The notes beneath the pieces are model-generated. The model was not told the origin of the DNA. It searched no databases and worked only from the letters and a program-made list of their open reading frames with translations. From contig NZ_GL586311.1 of assembly GCF_000184945.1 (NCBI RefSeq), positions 2,086,598 through 2,150,597 on the forward strand: a stretch of 64,000 nucleotides of DNA, given 5' to 3'. A program made the translations under genes and the position numbers. Shown piece after piece: positions 35,137 to 45,035 of the stretch. Numbering within the stretch: the stretch's first letter is position 1; the number at the start of each line of letters is the position of its first letter. The stretch is from Segatella buccae ATCC 33574. GTDB lineage: Bacteria > Bacteroidota > Bacteroidia > Bacteroidales > Bacteroidaceae.

Positions 35137-35414
35137 CAACAGCAAGGGGAGTGCGCATGTGCTTCCCTTTTTTCATGCCTACGTCTCCAACCATTCCCTA
35201 AGTAACTTCCATCCCCTTAAAGGAGGCTTTCCAACCTTGCGAAAAGGCCCAAATGACACGCTGCGTGTGGCCCTTTTGCTTTATCGTTTGGGCTATTTGA
35301 CGAATGAAAGCTGTAATTTTTAGTATTTCGGTGGACTGAAATGTCGGTACTATACTTTTGAAGTCTCAGCCTTTGTAAGGGCTTTTCTTGGGTTCGATTT
35401 ACTTCTTACTATAT
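35106..35414 (+). ncRNA. Element B: orphan promoter-hairpin element, paralogue of element A
   Basis: A ~309-nt noncoding element. The promoter is followed at once by an imperfect hairpin, AAGGGGAG with GCTTCCCTT, and a T-run (about 35143-35172). GGCCCAAATG (35246-35255) pairs with CGTTTGGGCT (35285-35294) using two G-T pairs, closing a loop that holds ACACG-CTG-CGTGT. The end is TTCTTACTATAT (35403-35414). From CGTTTGGGCT to that end the spacing is 118 nt in both A and B, with GTAAGG..TTTTCT also shared without gaps. Reading frames differ between the copies, so coding is unlikely. It lies between rpsP and the convergent glycosyltransferase genes. Confidence 0.55.
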
Positions 35415-35421
35415 GGGGCCT

Positions 35422-36522
35422 TTAAGGTTTGGACAAATAGAAAGCCTCGTATTGGCGCGCCACCTTGATGTAATCATGATGTTTGCGCACATACTCCATA
35501 CTTTGTTGTTTGAGTTCCCGAATGCGCTCGGGATGGAGCACCAAGGCCTCTACTTCATGGTAGACACTTTCATAAGTCGGATCCACATTGATAATCGGCC
35601 GCAAGGTGTCTTCGTGTAGCATCTCATAGTTTTCCGGTTCTCCGCCACCAATGCATATTATACCTTTTGACATGGCTTCCAGAGGATTCATGGAAGGGGT
35701 GTAACTGTATAGCTGGTCAAGGATGAAGTCGCTGCCGTTCATCAGTTTCACGTAGTCGTTGAACGGGATGCCTTCAGCCACGGTGAGCTCAAGTATGTCG
35801 GGATATTTCCGCTGCACATCTTGGGCAGCCTTTAGCATGATGTCGGTACCTTTATATTCGCTGCGCCGTTTGCTGATGCCGATAAACCCTTTCACTTTTC
35901 CGGAATACTCGGATATTGGGGCTGTCTGTTGTCGCGAGACATCGATAGGGTAGGGAATGAAGACGGTTTTGTCGGGAAACAGAGGCTGATAGCACACCCA
36001 ATATTCATACAGACCGGCTATGATGCCGTCACAGTCGTGGGCAATCATTTCGTTGAGCCGCTGTTTGGCCGTCCCGAGCCAATCTTTCCGCTCTTTCAGG
36101 GCATCGGTATTGGCACGCAGCCTGTTGCCGATGTTGAAGTCGCTATAACGCAACGGCATCTCCTCGCAGCAGGTCTTCACCCAATAATAGTCCATACCGA
36201 AAGCCCCTAGAAATATCTTCTTGTTGTGTTTTCGAAGGTATTTATAGATGGGAAAGATTCGTTCTGCTTTCAGTTCCAGAAACATCGGATTGATGAGTTG
36301 TACCACATCGTAGCCCCGCAGTCGGGGCAGTAGCGACAAGAGTCTGGCAAGATATTTGATGCCTCCCCACTTCGAGGGCACCCGTACAAGGTTGATGTCT
36401 CGCGGATAATCCTTCCAAAAGTCACCGTTTGAAAGCACTGTCACTTCGTGGCCGAGCATACGCAGCCCCCGGGCCAGCGTCCAATGCACGTTACTGTATT
36501 CGCCTATGAGCAGAATTTTCAT
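35422..36522 (-). CDS. GT-B glycosyltransferase (GT4-like)
   Basis: 366 aa. Two Rossmann-like domains: N-terminal MKILLIGEYSNVHWTLARGLRMLGHEV, C-terminal from about residue 205 (GKVKGFIGISKRRSEYKGTDIMLKAA) with SMNPLEAMSKGIICIGGGEPE, the EX7E-like nucleotide-sugar site of GT4 enzymes. Sugar and acceptor unknown. Its ATG overlaps the stop of the upstream GT2 gene by 4 nt (36519-36522), so translation is coupled. It is the last of three surface-glycan glycosyltransferases on this strand. Confidence 0.9.
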   Translation of the reverse strand: MKILLIGEYSNVHWTLARGLRMLGHEVTVLSNGDFWKDYPRDINLVRVPSKWGGIKYLARLLSLLPRLRGYDVVQLINPMFLELKAERIFPIYKYLRKHNKKIFLGAFGMDYYWVKTCCEEMPLRYSDFNIGNRLRANTDALKERKDWLGTAKQRLNEMIAHDCDGIIAGLYEYWVCYQPLFPDKTVFIPYPIDVSRQQTAPISEYSGKVKGFIGISKRRSEYKGTDIMLKAAQDVQRKYPDILELTVAEGIPFNDYVKLMNGSDFILDQLYSYTPSMNPLEAMSKGIICIGGGEPENYEMLHEDTLRPIINVDPTYESVYHEVEALVLHPERIRELKQQSMEYVRKHHDYIKVARQYEAFYLSKP

Positions 36523-37502
36523 CTTGTTCGGCTGAGGAGGGTGAACAATAGTATCCGTCGGAGGGGTGTCTGGGTCAGTTTTCTGAACAAGGTGTATTTT
36601 CCCGTGTAGCTCTGCTCCGGCAATGGGAACAGGCCCTTGTCCGACAATTCGCCGATACTCTTTTCCAAATATTTCCTGCTCTTGGTCAGAGTGATGACAT
36701 TGTAAATATAGTCCATGGTCAGTTGGGCCACTCGCCGGGTCAGTGCTTCGCGGTCGCCGTGCGGCATACGGTCGGCCAGATAGCGGAGATGTTCAATCAC
36801 TTGCAGGTTGTCGTGCAGTCGGGTCAGCTTGCTTCTGTTACCGGTTTTGTGCAGAGCCGATGCCGCATGTTGGCGATAGAAATAGGCTTTGGCATCAGTC
36901 GTGAACAACCGTTCGGCGCGTAGCAACAGTTGTGGTGTGAATTCCTCGTCTTCCCCATAAGCCACACGTGATGTGAAACGCAGGTCGATGAGAAGCTCTC
37001 GCTTGAAGATGTAGCCCCAAATGGCTCCATTGATATTGTGATGACGCATGAAGGTGGCTCCGTCCATAGGTCCGGAATAGTCAAATGTCGCCTTGCTGTT
37101 TCGGTTGGTCGACAGTTCAAGCATCACGACATCAGGTTCGTGATAGCGCACAAGGTCAAGACAATGCTCATAGGGAGCTTGGAAAAGATAGTCGTCTCCG
37201 TCGACAAACTGGATGAATTTTCCCTGTGCCGCCCTAATGCCTGTGTTACGGGCCTCCGACACTCCTTGGTTCTCCTGTCTGATATACACGATGTGCTCCC
37301 GCAGTTCGAGCAGTTCGTTGATGGGAGAGATGTCTGATCCATCGTCCACCACGATGATTTCCCGTTCGCTCTTGGCGAGTGAGAGCGCCGTGATACTTTC
37401 CAGACATTCTTTGAGATAGGCCGTAGGAAGATTGAATGTGGTGACAATGAAGCTTACGAGCGGTGTCTGTATATCTTGTGAATGAACTTGTTGAGTTGGC
37501 AT
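36519..37502 (-). CDS. Glycosyltransferase family 2 protein
   Basis: 327 aa from ATG 37502. GT-A fold with LVSFIVTTFNLP, EIIVVDDGSD, QENQGVSEARNTG and the DxD-type FVDGDDYL, then GEDEEFTPQLLLRAE. The start overlaps the end of the next upstream GT2 gene by 49 nt; a longer frame to 37646 is possible but has no GT2 similarity. It transfers an unknown sugar, probably to a lipid-linked surface glycan. Confidence 0.88.
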   Translation of the reverse strand: MPTQQVHSQDIQTPLVSFIVTTFNLPTAYLKECLESITALSLAKSEREIIVVDDGSDISPINELLELREHIVYIRQENQGVSEARNTGIRAAQGKFIQFVDGDDYLFQAPYEHCLDLVRYHEPDVVMLELSTNRNSKATFDYSGPMDGATFMRHHNINGAIWGYIFKRELLIDLRFTSRVAYGEDEEFTPQLLLRAERLFTTDAKAYFYRQHAASALHKTGNRSKLTRLHDNLQVIEHLRYLADRMPHGDREALTRRVAQLTMDYIYNVITLTKSRKYLEKSIGELSDKGLFPLPEQSYTGKYTLFRKLTQTPLRRILLFTLLSRTR

Positions 37503-38344
37503 AAGCGGTGTATTCCTAAGTAGTGAAGTAGTTTTAGTTTGAAGGTTTCTCGATAAGGCATGAGGGGAAACAGGGGAGGATCTCCCGTGAGTTCGTAGAC
37601 ATCCATTTGGATATTGAGCACATGCGCATAATAATCGGCATTGCACACCTTATTTATAATAGGTAGATGAGCCTCCAACAAGTCTCTGAGTTCGTTGCCT
37701 TTGGCTTGCGAGGTGATTCCCATCGGGTTGTCCGTGTAGTGATAAAGTCCTTGGTCGGTGACGGCCACCGTTCGGCATCGGGCCAGAATGAGTGGGAGGG
37801 TGAACACGTCTTCAAACACCCGGCCTTGTGGATAGCGAACGGTCGAAAAGAGTCTTCGGCGGTAAATCTTGTTCCAAGCGTATGTGTGTGTGTAGGCTTT
37901 CGCCTCCAGCCAATAGCGGTGCATGTCGGTGAAAACCTCGGGGGTGAAAGTCAACAGTTTTGTTTCTGTCCCTTTCCCTTCGTGCTCCACAACGGGATAT
38001 TCTATCATGTCGATGACCGGGTTGCGGAGCAAGGTATCCATAAGCAGCTTATACGTGTCCGGAGACAGATAATCATCACTGTCGATAAAGGTAATATACT
38101 CTCCGTCAGCTATTTGTATGCCACTGTTTCGCGCATCACTTAGTCCTCTATTCTCTTGGTGGACGACTTGAATACGGGCGTCTGACGCGGCAAGCCGGTC
38201 ACACAAAATCGGACAGCTGTCAGGCGAACCGTCGTCTACGAGTATCACTTGCAAGTCGGTATATGATTGCGTGAGCACACTCTCCACACAGCGGCGCAAG
38301 GTGTTCTCTACTCGAAATACCGGTATCACGACAGACAGCTTCAT
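37454..38344 (-). CDS. Glycosyltransferase family 2 protein
   Basis: 296 aa. MKLSVVIPVFRVENTLRRC, VILVDDGSPDS, HQENRGLSDARNSG and the DxD motif FIDSDDYLS are classic GT2. ATG 38344 lies 5 nt after the -7 motif, so the operon is probably leaderless; the 15-residue longer form would start upstream of the transcript. It is the first gene of the GT2-GT2-GT4 run and divergent from the flippase. Confidence 0.92.
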   Translation of the reverse strand: MKLSVVIPVFRVENTLRRCVESVLTQSYTDLQVILVDDGSPDSCPILCDRLAASDARIQVVHQENRGLSDARNSGIQIADGEYITFIDSDDYLSPDTYKLLMDTLLRNPVIDMIEYPVVEHEGKGTETKLLTFTPEVFTDMHRYWLEAKAYTHTYAWNKIYRRRLFSTVRYPQGRVFEDVFTLPLILARCRTVAVTDQGLYHYTDNPMGITSQAKGNELRDLLEAHLPIINKVCNADYYAHVLNIQMDVYELTGDPPLFPLMPYRETFKLKLLHYLGIHRLCQLNKFIHKIYRHRS

Positions 38345-38348
38345 AAGG

Positions 38349-38356
38349 CAAAGATA
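38349..38356 (-). promoter_or_regulatory. -7 promoter element of the glycosyltransferase operon, leaderless
   Basis: Minus strand TATCTTTG, with G 5 nt from the ATG at 38344. Confidence 0.7.
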
Positions 38357-38396
38357 GCGTTTTTTTCTGACAAGTCGATGGGAAGGCAATAAAATA

Positions 38397-38404
38397 TAGG
38401 TTTG
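38397..38404 (+). promoter_or_regulatory. -7 promoter element of the flippase gene
   Basis: TAGGTTTG, 15 nt before ATG 38420. No clear -33. Confidence 0.55.
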
Positions 38405-38419
38405 TACGTTGTTTTTATA

Positions 38420-39916
38420 ATGGAAAAAGCGGAAAAGAAAGACAGTTATTCACACATCCTTAAATATACGGGAGTTTTTGGAGGAGTGCAAACCCTGCAT
38501 ATTCTGATAGGAGTGGTGCGCAACAAGTTGGTTGCACTGCTTCTCGGTCCTGAGGGCATGGGGCTTATTTCGCTTTTTGTGTCAACCACCCACCTTGTTT
38601 CCGAGGCCTCCAACCTCGGACTTTCCATGAGTGCAGTCAGAGAACTTTCTGAAGCCTACGAGACCGGTGACACACTGCGTGTCAGGCACACGGTGAAGTT
38701 GGTCAGAACTTGGAGCCTGCTGACAGCTTTGGGAGGAATCTTGCTCTGTCTCATTTTAAGTCCTCTGCTGAGCAGATGGGCTTTTGAAAATGATTCCCAC
38801 ACGTTCGACATTATGCTGCTTTCACCTGTTGTTGGGATGGCTGCTATTGCCGGAGGTGAAACTGCCATATTAAAGGCTACCAGACAGTTGCGGGGATTGG
38901 CTGTAATGTCTGTTTATAATATTTTGGGCATGTTGCTGCTCACGATTCCCCTCTATTATTTTTGGCGTATGGCAGCCATTGTCCCCTCATTGCTCATCAT
39001 TGCCTTGATGCAGATGCTGTTGGCCATTGCCTACTCTGTTCGCCGTTATCCGCTCTGCCGGCCATTTGACTTCAAGCGGTTGGGTGAAGGCTCCGGCATG
39101 GTTAAGTTGGGAGTGGCTTTTGTCGCTGCCGGTATCTTTGCAAGTGGTGCCGAGTTTCTCATACGTTCGTTTCTTAACACTTCCGGCGACTTGGCCGTTG
39201 TGGGACTCTACAACGCCGGTTACATGTTGACCATCACTTATGCCGACATGGTGTTTTCGGCCATGGGGACAGACTATTATCCCCGGCTCTCTGCAGTTGA
39301 AGGTACGGGAGAAAAGCTGAACTTGGTTGTCAATCGGCAGATAGAGGTATCACTTCTATTGGTGTCCCCCCTTCTCATCCTTTTCATTGTGGGTGTCCCC
39401 ATTCTGTTGCCCATGCTTTACAGCGATAAGTTTCTTCCGGTCATGGGCATGATGAAAATCACTATTCTTGCCATGTATTTCCGTGCAGTGACGCTTCCGA
39501 TAGAATATTTGCCATTGGCTAAAAACGATGCCAAGGCCCATTTGTTGCTCGACGCCATCTATTATGTGGTGATGGTTGTCTTGGTGGTGGCGGGCTATCA
39601 TTGGCTGGGATTGGCCGGTACGGGTATAGCATTGGTCGTCACCGGATTGCTCAACCTTGCGTTGGTGGTATACTATGCCCGCTATAAATATCAGTATGTC
39701 CTTTCCCGCAATGTGGTGGTGTACTCGCTGGTGCAGATGCCCTTGGGACTTGCCGCCTATTTCACAGCACTGGTCACCGACGGTGTTTTCTATTGGGTTA
39801 TCGGGCTTCTTCTGTTTTTTGTCAGTTTGGCCGTTTCTATCCAGATTTTTCAAAGCAAGGCACGTTTGTGGGAAAGTCTGTTGAACAAGTTCAAAAAGAG
39901 ATTCGCCCGCAAGTGA
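38420..39916 (+). CDS. Polysaccharide/O-antigen flippase (Wzx-like)
   Basis: 498-aa polytopic inner-membrane protein of the MOP exporter superfamily with about 12-14 helices. The N-terminal KYTGVFGGVQTLHILIGVVRNKLVALLLGP-type start, GLISLFVSTT and a second-half ALAKN-like segment (LPLAKNDAKAHLLL) fit Wzx flippases, which move lipid-linked oligosaccharide across the inner membrane. ATG 38420 is preferred over an upstream TTG at 38402, which lies next to the -7 motif. It shares a divergent control region with the three glycosyltransferases and likely works with their product. Confidence 0.9.
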   Translation: MEKAEKKDSYSHILKYTGVFGGVQTLHILIGVVRNKLVALLLGPEGMGLISLFVSTTHLVSEASNLGLSMSAVRELSEAYETGDTLRVRHTVKLVRTWSLLTALGGILLCLILSPLLSRWAFENDSHTFDIMLLSPVVGMAAIAGGETAILKATRQLRGLAVMSVYNILGMLLLTIPLYYFWRMAAIVPSLLIIALMQMLLAIAYSVRRYPLCRPFDFKRLGEGSGMVKLGVAFVAAGIFASGAEFLIRSFLNTSGDLAVVGLYNAGYMLTITYADMVFSAMGTDYYPRLSAVEGTGEKLNLVVNRQIEVSLLLVSPLLILFIVGVPILLPMLYSDKFLPVMGMMKITILAMYFRAVTLPIEYLPLAKNDAKAHLLLDAIYYVVMVVLVVAGYHWLGLAGTGIALVVTGLLNLALVVYYARYKYQYVLSRNVVVYSLVQMPLGLAAYFTALVTDGVFYWVIGLLLFFVSLAVSIQIFQSKARLWESLLNKFKKRFARK

Positions 39917-40022
39917 GATGTGCTGTTGCATGAAGCGAGGCAGGTAGTGGGGAAAAGGGTTGTCGCTTTTGTGGCAAATCTTTATTTCTTTATAAAATCA
40001 TAGCAAAAAAACGGACGAAAAC

Positions 40023-40052
40023 TTGCAAGTTTCATATAATTTAGTAACTTTG
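40023..40052 (+). promoter_or_regulatory. Promoter of nhaD
   Basis: -33 TTG (40023-40025), a 19-nt spacer, and -7 TAACTTTG (40045-40052). ATG 40076 follows after 23 nt. Confidence 0.82.
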
Positions 40053-40075
40053 CGGAAAGATTTTAGTTTTTGTTT

Positions 40076-41542
40076 ATGACACTGCTCATCGTCACCATAC
40101 TGATTCTCGGCTATATTCTCATCGCTACGGAGAATGTGACGAGCGTGAACAAGGCTGCCGTTGCTATCTTTGTGGCCGCAGTGGGGTGGGTGCTCTACAT
40201 CTGCTATGGTGCCGATTTTGTAGCCGGTCGCTATTCCGAGGCCTACAACGAGTTTTATTCAAAGGTGTCAGGGACACCTTTGAATGAAAACGGTATGGCT
40301 CCGCTTGTCAGTTCCATCGTCAAACAGTTTGTTGCACAAAATGTATTCATCCCGTGGGTGGGAAAGGCGGCAGAGGTTGTACTGTTTCTACTGGCGACGA
40401 TGACTATTGTGGAAATATTGAGCAACAACGGATGTTTTGATTTCATCGCCCAACTGTTGCGCACCCGTAACCGTAACCGGATGCTTTGGACATTGTCTGT
40501 TGTAACATTTGTCTTTTCGGCTAATCTTGACAATCTCACCACGACCGTGATGATGCTTATCATCATGCATCGCATTATTCCCAATCGCCGGCAACGCATG
40601 ATTTATGGTTCGGCCATATTGCTTGCAGCCAATTGTGGCGGCGCATTGACTGTGATAGGCAATCCTGAAGGGCTGGTGTTGTGGAATATGGGAGCCGTGA
40701 CTGCAACCAATTTCTCAATGTCACTTTTGGTTCCGTGCCTGCTGGCGTGGCTGTTTCCGACATGGTTGTTGGGACGTATGCTCCCCGAACGGATAGATAC
40801 GGAATGGATCACGATGCCCTATCGGGGCGATAACACTCGGCTCAACGTGTGGCAACGCCTGCTGATGCTCTTTGTGGGTATAGGGGGGCTTTGGTTTATA
40901 CCGACTTTCCACAACATCACTAAACTCAGTCCCTTTCTCGGGGCCCTGTGTGTGTTGGCGGTGCTGTGGGTGGTTAATGAGATTTTTAATCGCAAGCTGA
41001 TCAATTCTGATGAAATGATTTATCGTCGTGCCCCACGGCTGCTTCAATATGGTTCCATTCAGATGATGCTTTTTGTAATGGGAATGATGTTGGCCTTGGG
41101 CGTGGTGAAAGAGACCGGAGCCATCGACAGATTGGCTGTATGGATCGATTCCGAATGCCATAACGTGTGGGTTCTTGGCGTCATCGCAGGGTTGATCAGC
41201 ACTGTGCTTGACAACTTTGCAACGGCCATGAGCATGTTTTCGCTGCACACACTGAATGAGCCTGTGTTGCATGATGTTCTGAATGGCTATTCCGAACACT
41301 TTGTTCTGAACGGGGCGTATTGGAAAGTGATTGCCTATTGTGTCATGGCCGGAGGCAATGTGTTGACGGTAGGATCTATGGGCGGATTAGCTTTGATGAA
41401 GATGGAGCGGATGCACGTAGGCTGGTATTTTCGCAATGTGGGATGGAAAGCCCTTGTGGGCGGACTGCTCGGCTTGTTGATTTTATGGCTCTCCAATGCC
41501 GGCTTCCAGGTGTTAGGTAGCGGGCAGGCCATAGCTTCCTGA
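40076..41542 (+). CDS. nhaD: Na+/H+ antiporter NhaD
   Basis: 488-aa ion-transporter-superfamily antiporter with about 12 helices that exchanges Na+ (or Li+) for H+. Typical NhaD segments are FSANLDNLTTTVMMLIIM (half-helix with Asn/Asp), AANCGGALTVIGNPEG, and the second repeat ISTVLDNFATAMSMFSL and MAGGNVLTVGSMGGLALMK. It precedes pfkA by 56 nt and may be cotranscribed. Confidence 0.93.
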   Translation: MTLLIVTILILGYILIATENVTSVNKAAVAIFVAAVGWVLYICYGADFVAGRYSEAYNEFYSKVSGTPLNENGMAPLVSSIVKQFVAQNVFIPWVGKAAEVVLFLLATMTIVEILSNNGCFDFIAQLLRTRNRNRMLWTLSVVTFVFSANLDNLTTTVMMLIIMHRIIPNRRQRMIYGSAILLAANCGGALTVIGNPEGLVLWNMGAVTATNFSMSLLVPCLLAWLFPTWLLGRMLPERIDTEWITMPYRGDNTRLNVWQRLLMLFVGIGGLWFIPTFHNITKLSPFLGALCVLAVLWVVNEIFNRKLINSDEMIYRRAPRLLQYGSIQMMLFVMGMMLALGVVKETGAIDRLAVWIDSECHNVWVLGVIAGLISTVLDNFATAMSMFSLHTLNEPVLHDVLNGYSEHFVLNGAYWKVIAYCVMAGGNVLTVGSMGGLALMKMERMHVGWYFRNVGWKALVGGLLGLLILWLSNAGFQVLGSGQAIAS

Positions 41543-41598
41543 TGAGAGTAAAAGAAAAACTTGTTGAAATAATAATATGAATTAAGGTGTATAAGATC

Positions 41599-42576
41599 AT
41601 GGGAAAGATTAAGACGATTGGTATAATGACCTCCGGCGGTGACGCACCGGGAATGAATGCTGCAATTCGTGCTGTGACACGGGCTGGAATTTACAATGGT
41701 TTTAATATCAAAGCTGTTTATCGTGGCTATGACGGACTGATTGCCGATGACATCAGACCGTTTACGACGGAGAATGTGAGCGGCATTATAGGGACCGGCG
41801 GCACGATACTCAAAACTGCGCGTTCCAAAGAATTTATGACCGATGAGGGCAAGCAGAAGGCATACGACAATTTGGTAAAAGAAGAAATTGATGCGCTGAT
41901 AGTCATTGGAGGTAACGGGTCGCTCACCGGAGCAATGAACTTCGCACAAGAATTTGATTTCTGCTGCATCGGACTTCCCGGTACTATAGATAATGACCTC
42001 TACGGCACTGATAATACCATTGGATATGACACAACTATGAACACCATCGTGGATTGCGTGGATCGCATAAGAGACACAGCGCAAAGCCATGAGCGCATCT
42101 TCTTCGTCGAAGTGATGGGGCGTGATGCCGGTTTCCTCGCCCAGAATTCGGCAATAGCCAGTGGGGCTGAGGCGGCCATCATACCGGAAGACTCCACGGA
42201 TGTCGACCAGTTGGCACAGTTCATGCAGCGTGGCATCCGTAAATCGAAGAAGAGTTGTATCGTGATTGTGTCTGAAAGTCCGAAGTGTGGCGCGTTGTAT
42301 TATGCCGACCGTGTACGCAAGGAGTTTCCCGAATATGATGTGCGAGTATCTATCCTCGGCCATCTTCAGCGTGGCGGCCGTCCGACGGCCCGTGATCGTA
42401 TCCTCGCCAGTCGAACGGGGGTAGGGGCCATTGAGGCCATTATCCAAGGACAACGCAACATCATGGTGGGCGTGCGCAATAACGAGGTCGTTTATGTGCC
42501 GCTTTCGGAAGCCATCAGGAGCGATAAGCCTTTCGACCGCAAACTTATCAAGGTGCTTGATGAACTTAGCATCTGA
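41599..42576 (+). CDS. pfkA: ATP-dependent 6-phosphofructokinase
   Basis: 325 aa. It phosphorylates fructose 6-phosphate in glycolysis. Motifs are [14 protein letters not shown] (ATP site), [31 protein letters not shown] (catalytic Asp), EVMGRDAGF (substrate site) and [24 protein letters not shown] with a Gly in the ATP loop matches the ATP type rather than the PPi type. ATG 41599 is chosen over GTG 41587, as [14 protein letters not shown] is the family start. Confidence 0.96.
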   Translation: MGKIKTIGIMTSGGDAPGMNAAIRAVTRAGIYNGFNIKAVYRGYDGLIADDIRPFTTENVSGIIGTGGTILKTARSKEFMTDEGKQKAYDNLVKEEIDALIVIGGNGSLTGAMNFAQEFDFCCIGLPGTIDNDLYGTDNTIGYDTTMNTIVDCVDRIRDTAQSHERIFFVEVMGRDAGFLAQNSAIASGAEAAIIPEDSTDVDQLAQFMQRGIRKSKKSCIVIVSESPKCGALYYADRVRKEFPEYDVRVSILGHLQRGGRPTARDRILASRTGVGAIEAIIQGQRNIMVGVRNNEVVYVPLSEAIRSDKPFDRKLIKVLDELSI

Positions 42577-42651
42577 TGCGGAAGCTATGCCGGAAGCGAA
42601 GTTTAAAAGCTGTTAAATAAAGATATATTAGCATACTAAACTTTATTTTAT

Positions 42652-42683
42652 TTTGTAGTTTCTGAAAATATTTTTTAAATTTG
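42652..42683 (+). promoter_or_regulatory. Promoter of the ATP synthase operon
   Basis: -33 TTTG (42652-42655), a 20-nt spacer, and -7 TAAATTTG (42676-42683). The leader to ATG 42763 is about 75 nt. Confidence 0.82.
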
Positions 42684-42747
42684 CGTTTACGAATTGTTGA
42701 CTGGTAAATCGCAGCGGCATCAATAACGACAAACAAAAATCAAATAA

Positions 42748-44289
<1,542 letters not shown>

Positions 44290-44330
44290 AATTGCAGTTC
44301 CTTTGGTCGTAATCCTAATGAAAAGTTCTT

Positions 44331-44585
44331 ATGCTGAAACTTAAGATTATATCTCCGGAAAAGATCCTTTTCAATGGTGAAGTGGAAAGCGTGACGGTGC
44401 CGGGAACTCTTGGTGAGTTTGAGATACTGACAAGTCATGCCCCCATCATTTCATCGCTGGAGAAGGGCACTGTTACCTATTCCATTCCTCGTGAAGGAAA
44501 AGTCGAACTTGATATTTCCGGAGGATTTGTAGAGGTTCAGAAAGATGAGATAAGTTTATGCGTGGAGGTTTATAATGTTCTGTGA
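44331..44585 (+). CDS. atpC: F1Fo ATP synthase subunit epsilon, short form
   Basis: 84 aa. Only the N-terminal beta-sandwich domain is present (MLKLKIISPEKILFNGEVES, TVPGTLGEFEILTSHAPIIS, DISGGFVEVQKDEI). The C-terminal helical hairpin that inhibits ATP hydrolysis in longer epsilon subunits is missing. Short epsilon is typical of Bacteroidales. It is part of the central stalk with gamma. It lies 41 nt after atpD. Confidence 0.95.
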   Translation: MLKLKIISPEKILFNGEVESVTVPGTLGEFEILTSHAPIISSLEKGTVTYSIPREGKVELDISGGFVEVQKDEISLCVEVYNVL

Positions 44586-44587
44586 GA

Positions 44588-44995
44588 ATGTTGGACATCA
44601 CAATGACTGATATTGACAAACTTCGCTGGCGTTATGTAAAGCAAGGTCTTTTCTTGACGGTGAGCCTGGCACTATTGACATTGATCGTCATGCGAGTGTG
44701 GTTTTTGAATGAATTGCTTACACCGCTTATCGTGTCTGTTGCCTTTTCACTTATGGTCGAGAATATAGAGGCTTTACTTTGGAGGCGTGTAGCCAAGAAA
44801 TCACCGGATGGCTTACCGACATTCTTCATGGCGGTTTCTGGGTTTCGTATGCTTTTGGCGATAGCGGTATTGTTTGTCTATTACCTCTTCTCGGAAAGGG
44901 GAGAGATGTATGTCTTCTTTTTGGTGTTCATCGCATTTTACCTCATGTTGCTGATTCATCACGCATTCTTCTTTGCCCTCAAGCGGAAAATATAA
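44588..44995 (+). CDS. Four-helix membrane protein in the ATP synthase operon (AtpI-like position)
   Basis: 135 aa, about four hydrophobic segments (GLFLTVSLALLTLIVMRVW, LLTPLIVSVAFSLMV, MLLAIAVLFVYYLF, YVFFLVFIAFYLMLLIHHAFF). It has no clear sequence match to AtpI but occupies an equivalent place before the Fo genes. A role in c-ring assembly or Mg2+/Fo assembly, as proposed for AtpI, is inference. The start is uncertain: GTG 44582 overlaps the atpC stop, ATG 44588 is used here, and ATG 44603 (MTDIDKLRWRYVKQ) is equally plausible. Confidence 0.85.
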   Translation: MLDITMTDIDKLRWRYVKQGLFLTVSLALLTLIVMRVWFLNELLTPLIVSVAFSLMVENIEALLWRRVAKKSPDGLPTFFMAVSGFRMLLAIAVLFVYYLFSERGEMYVFFLVFIAFYLMLLIHHAFFFALKRKI

Positions 44996-45035
44996 CAAAG
45001 TGGGCTTTCACCGTATGTTAATAGAATAATAGATA

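Noticed and set aside
34868..35323. 151-codon plus-strand frame from rpsP into element B
   Set aside because: It begins inside rpsP in another frame, crosses a terminator and a promoter, and is not preserved in element A.
44582..44602. GTG 44582 as the firm start of the ORF after atpC
   Set aside because: It is possible, but two nearby ATG codons are equally good and no ribosome-binding signal decides, so the start is left uncertain.
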